Assembly: GCF_000746095.1 (NCBI RefSeq)
Contig: NZ_JQKP01000002.1
Location: forward strand, 1 to 64,000
Source of the DNA: Ferriphaselus sp. R-1
Lineage (GTDB): Bacteria > Pseudomonadota > Gammaproteobacteria > Burkholderiales > Gallionellaceae
DNA length: 64,000 nt
Direction of reading: 5' to 3'
Notes under the pieces: generated by a model
Told to the model about the DNA's origin: nothing
Database searches by the model: none
What the model saw: only the letters and a program-made list of their open reading frames with translations
Program-made: the position numbers and the translations under genes
Part shown: positions 1-8,823 of the stretch, one piece after another
Position numbering within the stretch: the stretch's first letter is position 1
Layout: each line of letters opens with the position of its first letter

Positions 1-233
1 AATTGCGGCGACATCAGTCGCACGTCATGTCCCATTTTGCCCAGCTCCCGCGCCCAGTAGTGTGAGCTTCCACAGGCTTCCATGCCGATCAATGTCGCTG
101 GCAGTTTGCCAAAGTATGCCTGCATCTGGTTGCGCCGCAATTGCTTCCTGACAATCACCTTGCCCGCACGATCCACTCCGTGTATCTGGAATACGTTCTT
201 TGCCAGGTCTATGCCAATACGCGTAATATCCAT
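1..233 (-). CDS. IS110-family transposase, N-terminal part
   Basis: The first 77 residues are visible; the C-terminal part lies outside the window. The protein begins MDITRIGIDLAKNVFQIHGV, the usual IS110 opening in which the Asp of GIDLAK starts the RuvC-like DEDD catalytic fold. It continues with an IGMEACGSSHYWAREL segment that is also typical and carries the next acidic residue. The start is ATG at 231-233 with a GGAGGTG ribosome site just upstream. This family moves DNA by recombination guided by an element-encoded RNA. Here it has landed in, or next to, a flavin oxidoreductase gene. Family assignment is firm; whether the copy is intact cannot be judged. Confidence 0.85.
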   Translation of the reverse strand, partial: MDITRIGIDLAKNVFQIHGVDRAGKVIVRKQLRRNQMQAYFGKLPATLIGMEACGSSHYWARELGKMGHDVRLMSPQ

Positions 234-318
234 TTCACACCTCCCTCTGTTGACTGGTTGTTTGCCATCTCCAGTCTGGCACATCTCGATGCCGTTTAGG
301 GGGAGGTGTCCATTCCAT
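1..318 (-). mobile_element. IS110-family insertion sequence, one end (partial)
   Basis: This is the end of an insertion sequence that runs off the left edge of the window. It holds the 5' part of an IS110-type transposase and about 80 bases of noncoding end. The right boundary is inferred at about 316-320, because the Old Yellow Enzyme reading frame becomes recognisable from about 320. A 9-bp inverted repeat pairs 237-245 with 301-309 inside the noncoding end. IS110 elements lack classical terminal repeats and use an RNA-guided DEDD recombinase, so the exact end cannot be fixed without the other terminus. Confidence 0.75.
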
Positions 319-319
319 T

Positions 320-1258
320 GCCCTGCGCGCCGATGCCGGGCTGCTGATTACCGAAGGGGTTTCGCCCTCGCCCAACGGGTTGGGTTATGCCCGCATTCCC
401 GGGCTGTTCAGCCCGGCCCAGATCGAGGGATGGCGCGCTGTGGCGAATGCGGTGCACCAGTCCGGCGGGCGCATTTTTGCCCAGCTCATGCACACCGGGC
501 GCGTGGGTCATGCCGCCAATTTGCCCGCCGGGGCGCAGGTGCTGGCTCCCTCCGCCCTCGCCGCGCCGGGTGAGATGTGGACGGATAGCCAGGGGATGCA
601 GCCGCATCCGGTTCCAGCTGCGATGAGCGAGGCCGACATCGCCGCTGCCATCGCCGAATTCGTCCAGGGTGCAAAAAACGCCGTCGCGGCCGGGCTGGAT
701 GGCATCGAGCTGCATGCGGCCAACGGCTATCTGATCGACCAGTTCCTCAACACGGCCTCCAACCAGCGCACCGACCGCTGGGGCGGCAGCGTGGAGAATC
801 GCCTGCGCTTCGCCGTCGAAGTGGCCCGCGCCTGCGCCGCCGCCATCGGCGCGGAGCGCATCGGGATGCGCGTTTCGCCCTACGGCGTGTTCAACGGCAT
901 GCTGCCGGATGCGGAAATGGATGCGCTTTACCTGCGCCTGATGGAAGAGTTGAACGCCATCGGTCTGGCCTACATCCACATAGTGGATCACAGTGCTATG
1001 GGTGCACCGGAAGTCAGCCCGGTGCTAAAGGCTGGCATCCGCGCGGCGTTCAAGGGCCGCTACATTTTGTCCGGCGGCTACGATACAGCGCGCGCCAACG
1101 CCGACCTCGATGCCGAACGCGGCGATCTGGTCGCCTTCGGTCGCCCGTTCATCGCCAACCCCGATCTGGTACAGAAGCTGCAGACCGGCGCGGCGCTCGC
1201 CCAGCCCGATCCCAACACGTTCTACACCCCCGGCGAGCAGGGTTATCTGGACTACTGA
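320..1258 (+). pseudogene. Old Yellow Enzyme (alkene reductase), 5'-truncated by IS110
   Basis: The frame encodes most of an FMN-dependent NADH:flavin oxidoreductase of the Old Yellow Enzyme family, which reduces activated C=C bonds in the cytosol. Recognisable parts are the GLLITEG strand, GRIFAQLMHTGR, the substrate-binding pair in HAANGYLIDQFLN, the NQRTDRWGGSVENR loop and the C-terminal FMN-phosphate region GRPFIANPDLV. Family members are about 360 residues long. About 45-50 N-terminal residues, including the first FMN-binding strand, are missing because IS110 sequence replaces them. The first possible start in frame is TTG at 380, giving 292 residues without that strand. It is probably inactive, although a fusion transcript from the insertion sequence cannot be excluded. 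Confidence 0.8.
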
Positions 1259-1267
1259 TCGCCCCCC

Positions 1268-1306
1268 AAAAAAAACGGCCTGCGGCAAATCGCGCAGGCC
1301 GTTTTG
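1268..1306. terminator. Bidirectional rho-independent terminator
   Basis: An 11-bp perfect stem (AACGGCCTGCG, 1274-1284, with its complement at 1293-1303) is flanked by an A run on the left and a T run on the right. It can terminate both the rightward OYE remnant and the leftward nitronate monooxygenase gene, whose stop codon is only about 20 bases away. Confidence 0.85.
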
Positions 1307-1322
1307 CTTGGAAAGTGCGAAC

Positions 1323-2570
1323 TCAGTCCGGCAGCACGATCCGGTGGTCGGTACTGAACTGGTAATCCGTGAAGATGTGCTCGGCAGACAGCACCTGATA
1401 GCTGCCATCAGCCAGCTTGCGGCTGGTGTCCTTGAGGCGGTAGGTGTAGTGGCCGCAGGTCCACAGCTTGAAGTTGCGCATGTGGGTGCATAGACAGGTC
1501 TTGTCGAACACCTGGATCTTCTTGGCATCCGGATGCTGGGCGACCTCGCGGTTGTAAGAGTCGATATAGGAACACTTGCCATTGGCATCCAGCACGTAGC
1601 CGTAGGACTCGCAGCCGGGGCGGATGCCGGAGCCGATGGCCGGGCTGTTCTTCAGCATGCGCATCGGATAGCCGGTGGGCGACACGCCGTTGACTTCGAT
1701 GTCGTCCTCGCTGGCCTTGAAATATTCCTGCTGCACGTCCTTGGGCAGGCCGCATTCCGCCGCCACGGTGAAGCGGGTCGCCACCTGCACGGCGGCTGCG
1801 CCCATCTCCAGGAAGTTGGTCGCGTCGGTGCCGGTGAAGATGCCGCCCGCCGGGATCACCGGGATGTCGAGCTGCTCGGCCTTCAGGTAATCGAGGATCT
1901 CCTGGGTGATGACGCGCAGGTCGTACTGCGCCCAGTCCATGCCAAAGCCAAGGTGGCCGCCCGCCAGCGGACCTTCCACCACCACGAAGTCGGGCAGGCG
2001 GTTGGTGCGGGCGTTCTTGCGCAGGAACAGTTGCAGCGCACGCAGGCTGGAAACGATGATGCCCAGCTTGGCATCGCGGAAACGGGGGTGATCCTCGATC
2101 ATGGCGAAAGAGCCGAGGTGCAGGCCCGCCGCCAGAGTGATGCCGTCGATACCTGCCGACAGCGCCTCCCACAAGCGTACCTTGAGCGTCTCCTTGGGCG
2201 CATTCATGGTCAGCTTTTCCATGCAGTTGAGGAACACCATGCCGCTGCCGCGCTTGGCTTCCATGGTCTTGCCGATGTGCAAGCGGGTCGATTCGGCGAC
2301 GTGACCGAGGTCGAACTTGATCTCGGACTTGTCGGAGTTGTTGATGTTGTATTTGTACTGCTGGAGCTTTTCCTTGACGAAGTCAGTGTCGTAACGGCGG
2401 TCGGAGACCGTCGGCAACATGGCGTCGGAAATGTGGCCGATGCCACCGAGACGCGCCGCCTCCAGTGCCAGCTCGGCAGTGGAAATATCGACCCCCATAC
2501 CGCCGATCATGATCGGCACCAGTTCCTGCTTGCCCCAACGCAAGCGGAAATCGTCAACTTTTTTTGTCAT
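1323..2570 (-). CDS. Nitronate monooxygenase family protein
   Basis: This 415-residue cytosolic flavoprotein belongs to the nitronate monooxygenase (2-nitropropane dioxygenase) TIM-barrel family. These FMN enzymes oxidise alkyl nitronates, and some relatives act in enoyl reduction. Visible signatures are the N-terminal PIMIGGMGVDIS, the GPLAGGHLGFG loop, the glycine-rich VIPAGGIFTGTDATNFLEMGAAAVQVATRF phosphate-binding region split over residues about 240-270, and a cysteine-containing C-terminal extension (CLCTHM, LWTCGHY) longer than in the basic family. The start is ATG at 2568-2570; the ribosome site is weak. The gene runs leftward alone towards the shared terminator. The exact substrate is unknown, because the C-terminal extension suggests a separate subfamily. 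Confidence 0.8.
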   Translation of the reverse strand: MTKKVDDFRLRWGKQELVPIMIGGMGVDISTAELALEAARLGGIGHISDAMLPTVSDRRYDTDFVKEKLQQYKYNINNSDKSEIKFDLGHVAESTRLHIGKTMEAKRGSGMVFLNCMEKLTMNAPKETLKVRLWEALSAGIDGITLAAGLHLGSFAMIEDHPRFRDAKLGIIVSSLRALQLFLRKNARTNRLPDFVVVEGPLAGGHLGFGMDWAQYDLRVITQEILDYLKAEQLDIPVIPAGGIFTGTDATNFLEMGAAAVQVATRFTVAAECGLPKDVQQEYFKASEDDIEVNGVSPTGYPMRMLKNSPAIGSGIRPGCESYGYVLDANGKCSYIDSYNREVAQHPDAKKIQVFDKTCLCTHMRNFKLWTCGHYTYRLKDTSRKLADGSYQVLSAEHIFTDYQFSTDHRIVLPD

Positions 2571-2650
2571 TATGCGCCCCGAATGGCGGGCTCTCCTCCG
2601 TGCGTTGCGGAGATCCCGGTCCCCGCAATCATTGTCAAAATTTTCAGGCG

Positions 2651-4039
2651 CTATATTACCTTGGAATAGCGCGCGTGTTGCTCGCGGGTGCGCAAGTAAT
2701 GGTCGAACACCATGCAGACGTTGCGGATAAGCATGCGGCCACGCGGAGTGACGCGGATGGCTTCCGGTGTCAGCTCCACCAGCCCTTCGGCGGCACGCTC
2801 GGCCAGCTCACCCAGCTCCACGGCGAAGTATTCATCGAAACGGATGTCCCATTCCCGCTCCAGTGCAGCCTTGTCGAGCTCGAAATGGCACATCAGGTAC
2901 TGGATGATGGCGCGGCGCAGCTCGTCGTCGCGGTTCAGTTCCATGCCGCGCATGACCGGCAGCTCGTCGCGGTCCAGCGCGGCGTAGTAGTCGTCCAGCT
3001 CGCGGAAGTTCTGGCTGTAGGTCGGACCGACCTGGCCGATGGAGCTGACACCCAGCGAGATCATGTCGCAATCAGAGTGGGTGGAATACCCCTGGAAGTT
3101 GCGGTGCAATCGATGTTCGCGCTGCGCCACCGCCAGCTCATCCTGGGGCTTGGCGAAGTGATCCATGCCGATGTAGAGGTAGCCGGCATCAGTCATGGTC
3201 TTGACCGCCAGGCCGAGGATCTCCAGCTTGACCTGTGCGATGGGCAAGTCCGCCTCGTTGATGCGGCGCTGCGGCATGAACACCGTGGGCAGGTGCGCGT
3301 AGTTGTAGATCGAAAGGCGGTCCGGATCGGCGGCGATGACTTTTTCCAGCGTGCGCTTGAAGCCTGCCACCGTCTGCTTGGGCAGGCCGTAGATCAGGTC
3401 GATGCTCACCGACTGGAAGCCGTTGGCGCGAGCGGCCTTGATGACGCGCAACGTCTCTTCCTCGCTCTGGATGCGGTTCACCGCCTTCTGCACTTCGGGC
3501 TCAAAATCCTGCACGCCGATGCTGATGCGGTTGAAGCCGAGTTCGGCCAGCAGGGCGATGGTCTCGTCGCCCACCTTGCGCGGGTCGATCTCGATCGAAT
3601 ACTCGCCATCAGCGGCCAGGTCGAACAGCTCGCGGGTCGCGCCCATCAGCGCGCGCATCTGTTCGTGGGTGAGGAAGGTCGGCGTGCCGCCGCCCCAATG
3701 CAGTTGTTCGACGCGCTGGCGTTCGCCCATCAAGGCCGCCTGCATGCGCATCTCCTTGATCACGTACTGGATGTATTTCTCGGATTTGCTGAAATCCTTG
3801 GTGATGACCTTGTTGCAGCCGCAATAGAAGCACAGCGTGTTGCAGAACGGAATGTGGAAATACAGCGAAAGGGGGCTGCGATCCGGATCGGCTGCGCGCT
3901 TCCTGAGCCAGGGAATGTAAGCAGCCGGACCAAACCCCTTGTCAAAACGATCTGCCGTAGGATAAGAGGTGTAGCGCGGGCCGTTACGGTCCAATCGCCG
4001 GATCAACTCCAAATCCACCTCCAACGGCGGCAAAGTCAC
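2651..4039 (-). CDS. hemN: Oxygen-independent coproporphyrinogen III oxidase HemN
   Basis: This radical-SAM enzyme decarboxylates coproporphyrinogen III to protoporphyrinogen IX without oxygen, feeding haem synthesis under low oxygen. With the chosen start the protein has 462 residues, the normal HemN length. The cluster cysteines are C66, C70 and C73 with the extra C75 (HIPFCNTLCFYCGC), followed by GGGTPTFL. The GTG at 4037-4039 is preferred because a GGAG ribosome site lies eight bases upstream and family homology (PRYTSYPTADRF) begins just after it. The frame stays open further upstream only because it runs antisense through the regulator gene. It diverges from the FNR-type regulator around an FNR box, so anaerobic activation is likely, and it supplies haem for the adjacent cbb3 oxidase. 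Confidence 0.95.
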   Translation of the reverse strand: MTLPPLEVDLELIRRLDRNGPRYTSYPTADRFDKGFGPAAYIPWLRKRAADPDRSPLSLYFHIPFCNTLCFYCGCNKVITKDFSKSEKYIQYVIKEMRMQAALMGERQRVEQLHWGGGTPTFLTHEQMRALMGATRELFDLAADGEYSIEIDPRKVGDETIALLAELGFNRISIGVQDFEPEVQKAVNRIQSEEETLRVIKAARANGFQSVSIDLIYGLPKQTVAGFKRTLEKVIAADPDRLSIYNYAHLPTVFMPQRRINEADLPIAQVKLEILGLAVKTMTDAGYLYIGMDHFAKPQDELAVAQREHRLHRNFQGYSTHSDCDMISLGVSSIGQVGPTYSQNFRELDDYYAALDRDELPVMRGMELNRDDELRRAIIQYLMCHFELDKAALEREWDIRFDEYFAVELGELAERAAEGLVELTPEAIRVTPRGRMLIRNVCMVFDHYLRTREQHARYSKVI

Positions 4040-4111
4040 TGGTTCTCCCACACTCCACTCCTGTATCCGATGTCTGTACCGGCACCGCTCCGGCACCAGC
4101 TCAATGTCAGT

Positions 4112-4140
4112 TTGATATATATCAAAAACCGTGTCATATT
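4112..4140. promoter_or_regulatory. FNR/ANR box overlapping a promoter between hemN and fnr
   Basis: A perfect FNR dyad, TTGATATATATCAA, lies at 4112-4125 between two divergent genes. Its left half also reads as a -35 element (TTGATA) followed after 17 bases by CATATT at 4135-4140, a plausible -10 for the rightward regulator gene. Binding there would repress the regulator, while the same dyad could activate hemN leftward. The box is seen directly; the direction of regulation is inference. Confidence 0.85.
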
Positions 4141-4171
4141 GTAACCCAGCTGACTGCTCACGGAATTCATC

Positions 4172-4897
4172 TTGCAACAGTACGTCGCACACCCACAGCC
4201 CAAAAGTCCCTGCTCCACCTGCCATCTGCGTGAATTTTGCCTGCCTCAGGACCTCTCGGAAAGCGAAGTGGCTCGGGTCGAGGCTCTGTTCGGCCCCAGG
4301 CATGCGCTCAAACGGGGCGACTTCCTGTTCCGCAGCGGTGACCGCTTTGCCGCGCTGTATGCTGTCCACACCGGCTTCCTCAAGACCCAGATCCTGCACG
4401 AGGATGGGCGTGAACACATCACCGGCTTCCAGATGGCAGGCGACATCATCGGTATGGACGCAATCAACTCCGCCACTCATGCCTGCGATGCGATCGCCCT
4501 GGAGGACTGCGACATCTGCGAGTTGCCCTATGAGCAACTGGAGACATTGAGCCGCGAACTGCCCTCCCTGCAGCGCCACCTGCACCGACTGATGAGTCGC
4601 GAGATCGTGCGCGACCAGCAGGTCATGATGCTACTCGGCTCGATGCGTGCAGAGGAACGGCTGGCCTCCTTTCTGCTCGACCTGTCCGAGCGCTTTGCCG
4701 CACGCGGCTATTCCGCGTCCCAGTTCCAGTTACGCATGTCGCGTGAAGAGATCGGCAGCCATCTGGGATTGAAACTGGAAACCGTCAGCCGAGCATTCTC
4801 CCACTTCCAGGAGGGCGGCCTGATCGATATCCACGTAAGATCGGTCCACCTCCTTGATCTGAATGGCTTGCATGACTGCATGCATCGACCCCGTTGA
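4172..4897 (+). CDS. fnr: FNR-type oxygen-sensing transcriptional regulator
   Basis: This 241-residue member of the CRP/FNR family has an N-terminal cysteine cluster C14-x2-C17-x5-C23, with further cysteines at C105, C113 and C116, one of which can supply the fourth ligand of an oxygen-labile 4Fe-4S cluster. A cyclic-nucleotide-type beta roll follows, then a dimer helix, and a C-terminal helix-turn-helix at about 190-215 (SREEIGSHLGLKLETVSRAF) whose E-xx-SR pattern is the FNR-specific recognition type. No upstream ATG or GTG is in frame before a stop, so the start is TTG at 4172 with a GGAA sequence upstream. It lies beside hemN and the cco locus, the usual betaproteobacterial arrangement, and probably controls both and itself. 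Confidence 0.92.
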   Translation: MQQYVAHPQPKSPCSTCHLREFCLPQDLSESEVARVEALFGPRHALKRGDFLFRSGDRFAALYAVHTGFLKTQILHEDGREHITGFQMAGDIIGMDAINSATHACDAIALEDCDICELPYEQLETLSRELPSLQRHLHRLMSREIVRDQQVMMLLGSMRAEERLASFLLDLSERFAARGYSASQFQLRMSREEIGSHLGLKLETVSRAFSHFQEGGLIDIHVRSVHLLDLNGLHDCMHRPR

Positions 4898-4963
4898 GTT
4901 TGACAGCCATCTAGGTTGAGTGGATTATTCGCCCCTTGGATAACAATCTGGAGAACCTCCCAA

Positions 4964-5458
4964 ATGGAACATCAAGTCAGTGCCGATGAAATCTCTCGCG
5001 CCAAGCAGTTGCATGCCTACCTATTGTTCGATTTCATCGTCGTACACGTATTTGTGTTCGTCGTCGCACTTGGCCTGATGAGCACCAGTTATATCCCCTT
5101 GATGCTGATGCCCGTACTTTCTTTGAGCCTGCTGGGTATCGTCATCCTCAAAGCCAGCAAGGCCAAGAACGAACCCTCCCAGTTCGTGCGCTGCCATATG
5201 ATGCTCGCTGCCAAGCGTGCCAAGCTGTTCATGGGCCTGTTCCTGGTGACGTTCTCGTTCACGGCGGCCATGTTGTTCGGTGGCGCCCAACTGGGCTTCA
5301 GCCCCATCGCCAGCAAGTCGCTGGCATTCGGCATCGGCCAGCTGCCGTTCATGGTCGCGCTGTTGGCCCTGGTGGTGATGGAATACGATGCTGAGCACCA
5401 ATGCAAGACCGGCAAGATCCCTGCTGCCGCCCTGAAACTCGACACCAAGACAGCCTGA
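4964..5458 (+). CDS. Small four-helix membrane protein, unknown function
   Basis: The 164-residue product starts at ATG 4964, ten bases after a GGAG ribosome site; an upstream in-frame start at 4916 lacks one. Four hydrophobic stretches are clear: around residues 22-40, 47-65, 87-107 and 118-138. The short cytoplasmic ends are rich in charge (N-terminal MEHQVSADEISRAKQ; C-terminal AALKLDTKTA). I do not recognise a family. It follows the FNR regulator by 66 bases and overlaps the next gene by one base, so the two are translationally coupled. Its position next to the cbb3 assembly genes suggests a link to respiration, but that is only context. Confidence 0.75.
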   Translation: MEHQVSADEISRAKQLHAYLLFDFIVVHVFVFVVALGLMSTSYIPLMLMPVLSLSLLGIVILKASKAKNEPSQFVRCHMMLAAKRAKLFMGLFLVTFSFTAAMLFGGAQLGFSPIASKSLAFGIGQLPFMVALLALVVMEYDAEHQCKTGKIPAAALKLDTKTA

Positions 5459-6135
5459 TGGGTTCCGACAAGAAAATCATTCTGGGGGTCGTCGGCCTGA
5501 TCGCAGTGACCATTGCGATCCTGCTGACCTTGCCCGACAACTCGACCAGCACCCCGGACACCCTGCCGTGGCGCATCACTCACCCGACACCTGAATCGAC
5601 CCGCATTTTCGGCATCACCTTGGGCGAGACCGCGCTGGCGGAAGCAGAGAAAACCTTCAAGGAAGAGGCCGAAATCAGCCTGTTCAAGCCGACCGACCGC
5701 GACATGGGTGTGGAGGCCTTCATTGAAGAAGTCAATTTCAACGGCCTGAAGGCCAAGTTGGTAATGACGGTGGCCGTGCCCGCCGAAGAGCTGACGGGGA
5801 TGTTCAACCGGGGGCTGCGCATGAATGCCACAGGTAGCGGCAAACGCATCACATTGACTCCTGACGATCTGGACAAGGTGCGCAAAGCTCCCGTCGCCAG
5901 CCTGACCTATCTGCCCAATGTACGCCTGGAGGAGTCGGTCATCGTCAAGCGTTTTGGCGAACCCGCCGAACGCATCCGGGAGACCAAGGTCAACCTCACG
6001 CACTGGCTCTATCCCCAGCACGGCCTGGACATCATTCTGAATCCGAAAGAGAAACCTGTGCTGCAATACTCGACATTGCAGGATTTTGGGGCGTTACGTG
6101 CGCCATTGCTGGCCAATGGTGAGATCGTAAAATAA
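5458..6135 (+). CDS. Membrane-anchored protein of unknown function
   Basis: The 225-residue product begins at ATG 5458, whose A is the last base of the previous stop codon (TGATG), so it is translated by coupling. Residues 6-24 form one hydrophobic segment (IILGVVGLIAVTIAILLTL), either a signal anchor or uncleaved signal. The rest is hydrophilic with a FGITLGETALAEAEK segment and no cysteine cluster or recognised catalytic motif, so it is probably a periplasmic domain. The ITLG-x-T start of the domain weakly recalls small outer-membrane assembly folds, but I cannot assign it. The gene ends at a strong terminator that lies inside the opposing ccoS gene. Confidence 0.75.
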   Translation: MGSDKKIILGVVGLIAVTIAILLTLPDNSTSTPDTLPWRITHPTPESTRIFGITLGETALAEAEKTFKEEAEISLFKPTDRDMGVEAFIEEVNFNGLKAKLVMTVAVPAEELTGMFNRGLRMNATGSGKRITLTPDDLDKVRKAPVASLTYLPNVRLEESVIVKRFGEPAERIRETKVNLTHWLYPQHGLDIILNPKEKPVLQYSTLQDFGALRAPLLANGEIVK

Positions 6136-6141
6136 TTCGCT

Positions 6142-6354
6142 TTACTGCTTGGGCGCAGCCGAGTCATCACTCGGTTGCGCCTTTTTCTTTGGCTGGCTGT
6201 GCAGCATCGCATCCTCATCGTCATCCAGCAGAATGCGACTGGCATTGCCTTCCATATCCTCATACTGACCCTTCTTCACCGCCCAGATCAGGATGGCGAC
6301 GAAGACCAGGCCGAAGAAGGTCATCCCAGGAATAAGACTGTAGATTACGTTCAT
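6142..6354 (-). CDS. ccoS: cbb3-type oxidase assembly protein CcoS
   Basis: CcoS is a small inner-membrane protein needed for insertion of haem and copper into cbb3 oxidase. This product has 70 residues, with one transmembrane helix at about 5-25 ([21 protein letters not shown]) followed by the characteristic short motif [13 protein letters not shown] and an acidic tail. The gene is last in the cco assembly cluster, and its ATG overlaps the ccoI stop by four bases (ATGA), so it is coupled to the copper ATPase. Its 3' end doubles as a terminator for the opposite strand. Confidence 0.93.
   Translation of the reverse strand: MNVIYSLIPGMTFFGLVFVAILIWAVKKGQYEDMEGNASRILLDDDEDAMLHSQPKKKAQPSDDSAAPKQ
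6152..6186 (+). terminator. Rho-independent terminator inside the 3' end of ccoS
   Basis: A 30-base hairpin (two arms of about 13 bases, 6152-6164 and 6169-6181, loop CATC) is followed by TTTTT at 6182-6186. It terminates the rightward operon that ends at 6135. The same bases encode the C-terminal residues of CcoS on the other strand. Confidence 0.85.
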
Positions 6355-8813
6355 TGTGACTTTTCCTTGAAGAGGTTGCGTATGCGCGCCGCGTTACCGA
6401 TCACCAGCAAGGAGCTTAACGGCATGGTAATGGCAGCTGTCAGCGGGGTCACCCGCGCCATCATCGCCAGCGGCACCATGATGGCGTTATACACGAACGA
6501 CAGGCTGATGTTCTGCTTGATGGTGCGCAAGGTGCGACGCGACAGCTGGGTCGCCAGGCGCACCTTGTCGAGTTCATTCTGCATCAACACGATGTCGGCA
6601 CTCTCGACCGACACATCGGTGCCCGACCCCAGGGCGATGCCCACGTCGGCACGGATCAGCGCGGGCGCGTCATTCACGCCGTCCCCCACCATCGCCACGA
6701 TCTTGCCCTGCTGCTGTAGCTGCTGGATCACACTGTCCTTGTCCTGCGGCAACACTTCAGCGATGACCTCCATACCGCCCAACTGATGCGCGATCGCCTC
6801 GGCCACTGCTTTGCGATCACCACTCAGCAGGGTCATACCTATGCCCGCCTCACGCAAGGAGTCGATCAGCCCCTGCGCGTCCGCCCGCAGCGTATCCGCC
6901 AACACGATCACCGCGAGATGCTGGTCGCCCAGCGCCAGATGCACGCAGGTCTTGGCTTGCTGCTCAAGCTCGCCCAGACTCAGCAACAACGCAGCCTCCA
7001 GCCTGACCCCGCGCTTGGCCAGCCAATCTGCGGTACCGATGAGAACTGCCTTGCCCTCATGGGCCGCCTCCACCCCCGCCCCCGGCGTGGCGTGAAAGCC
7101 AGTCACCTCGATCTTGCGATAAGGCAAATCGCGCTCGTCAGCCACACGCACGATGGCTTGGGCGACGCTGTGTTCGGAATAGCGCTCGACACCGGCGGCC
7201 AGAGCCAGGGCCTCTGCCTCATCTTGCGCCTGGGCCAGGACCAAATGCTCGACGCGCATCTTGCCCTCGGTCAGGGTACCCGTCTTGTCGAAGACGAAAT
7301 GGGTGACCTTGGACAAGGTCTCCAGCACAACTCCGTTCTTCACCAGAATGCCATGGCGTGCGCCCAGACCCGAAGCCACCGCTATCGACATCGGCGTGGC
7401 CATGCCCAACGCACAGGGACAAGTGATGATCAACACCGAGGTCGCCGCCATCAATGCCACCTCGAAATGCTCCGACCAGAGGAAGAACGTGATACCGGCA
7501 CAGATCAGGGTCGCCATGACGAACCACGGCACGATGGTATCGGCGATGCGCTGGATCGGGGCCTTGGAGGATTGCGCCTCTTCCACCAAACGGATGATCT
7601 TGGACAGCATCGAGTCTTGTGCGGCGGCGCGCACTTCGATCACCAGGGCCCCGCTGCCGTTGATGGTGCCGGCAGCAACGTGATCGCCGACGTGCTTGCG
7701 CACCGGCAGCGACTCACCGCTCAGCATGGACTCGTCCACCGAGCTATGCCCTTCGCAAACGATACCGTCCATGGGCACCTTGTTACCCGGCTTGACCACC
7801 ACGCGCTCGCCTATCTGCACCGCGCGGACGGAAACGATACGCTCCTCGCCTTCGCGCAGCACCGAGGCTACGCGCGGTTGCAGATCCATCAGCCGGTTGG
7901 TGGCCGCAACGGCCTGATGCCGGTACATGCCTTCAAGATAACGGCCTATGAGGATCACAAAGGTGAGGTTGGTCACCGTGTCGAAATATACCGCCCCTGC
8001 ACCGCCAAGAGTCACGTACAGGGAATAGGCATAGGTCACCGACAGGCCAATGGCGATCGGCAGGTCCATGGTCAGCCGCGCATTGCGCAAACCGCTCCAA
8101 GCCCCTTTGTAGAAGGGGAAGCCGGAATACAACAACGTAGGCGTAGCCAGCGCGCAGGCCATCCAGTGGAAGAAATTCACGAACTCGCCGCGATCCGCCC
8201 CGCTGTAGAGCGCGATGGCGATCAGGTTCAAGTTCATCATCGCAAAACCGGCGAAGAACAAGCGGAACAGCAGGGCCCGATTGGTGCGCTTCATGGCCCC
8301 TTCCGCCGCCTCCGGATCATAAGGAATGCCGGAGTAGCCGATCTTGGACAACTCGTGGATCACCGCAGAAAGCTTGAGCCGGGAATTATCCCAGCGCAGG
8401 TGCAAGCGTTTGCCAGCCAGATTGACGTTGGCCGTGTGTACACCGGGCAGACGCATCATACTGCGCTCGATCAACCAGACGCAGGCTGCACAATGGATGC
8501 CCTCGATCAGCAGGTGCGTATCGCTGACCGCCCCCTTGGACTGGACGAAGTCCTCCTGCACTTCATCCAGATCGTACATTTCGATGTCTCTGGGCGGCGT
8601 GGGGGGGGGAGCCAGCAGCGTACCCTGAGGGGTGCGCTGGTAATAGCCCTGCAGATCGGCCTGGTAGATTGCCTCGCACACCGACTGGCAGGCGAAGCAG
8701 CAAAAATCGCGCGTCTCTCCCCCTAGTGGGCTATGGAAATCAGCGTCCGCCGCGATTTCCTGCCCACAGTGGAAGCAATCATGCGCTGAAGTATGACCGG
8801 CAGTGTGAGGCAT
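6351..8813 (-). CDS. ccoI: Copper-translocating P-type ATPase CcoI (FixI)
   Basis: This 820-residue P1B-type ATPase exports copper across the inner membrane for the CuB centre of cbb3 oxidase. It has an N-terminal cysteine-rich region ([16 protein letters not shown]), a heavy-metal domain with IEGIHCAAC at about 105-113, about eight membrane helices, the ion-channel motif CPC in IITCPCALG, the phosphorylation site DKTGTLTEG, and the hinge [10 protein letters not shown]. Length and order match FixI/CcoI rather than CopA, whose cysteine-rich front is absent. It begins ten bases after ccoH and overlaps ccoS by four bases, forming the assembly part of the cco locus. Confidence 0.95.
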   Translation of the reverse strand: MPHTAGHTSAHDCFHCGQEIAADADFHSPLGGETRDFCCFACQSVCEAIYQADLQGYYQRTPQGTLLAPPPTPPRDIEMYDLDEVQEDFVQSKGAVSDTHLLIEGIHCAACVWLIERSMMRLPGVHTANVNLAGKRLHLRWDNSRLKLSAVIHELSKIGYSGIPYDPEAAEGAMKRTNRALLFRLFFAGFAMMNLNLIAIALYSGADRGEFVNFFHWMACALATPTLLYSGFPFYKGAWSGLRNARLTMDLPIAIGLSVTYAYSLYVTLGGAGAVYFDTVTNLTFVILIGRYLEGMYRHQAVAATNRLMDLQPRVASVLREGEERIVSVRAVQIGERVVVKPGNKVPMDGIVCEGHSSVDESMLSGESLPVRKHVGDHVAAGTINGSGALVIEVRAAAQDSMLSKIIRLVEEAQSSKAPIQRIADTIVPWFVMATLICAGITFFLWSEHFEVALMAATSVLIITCPCALGMATPMSIAVASGLGARHGILVKNGVVLETLSKVTHFVFDKTGTLTEGKMRVEHLVLAQAQDEAEALALAAGVERYSEHSVAQAIVRVADERDLPYRKIEVTGFHATPGAGVEAAHEGKAVLIGTADWLAKRGVRLEAALLLSLGELEQQAKTCVHLALGDQHLAVIVLADTLRADAQGLIDSLREAGIGMTLLSGDRKAVAEAIAHQLGGMEVIAEVLPQDKDSVIQQLQQQGKIVAMVGDGVNDAPALIRADVGIALGSGTDVSVESADIVLMQNELDKVRLATQLSRRTLRTIKQNISLSFVYNAIMVPLAMMARVTPLTAAITMPLSSLLVIGNAARIRNLFKEKSQ

Positions 8814-8823
8814 CTGGAGAATG

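Noticed and set aside
2564..4144. Long rightward open frame (526 codons) over hemN
   Set aside because: It is antisense to hemN, whose protein has the family motifs; the frame has none and arises from GC-rich codon bias.
6786..8726. Long rightward open frame (646 codons) over ccoI
   Set aside because: Antisense shadow of the copper ATPase gene, with no ribosome site or recognisable domain.
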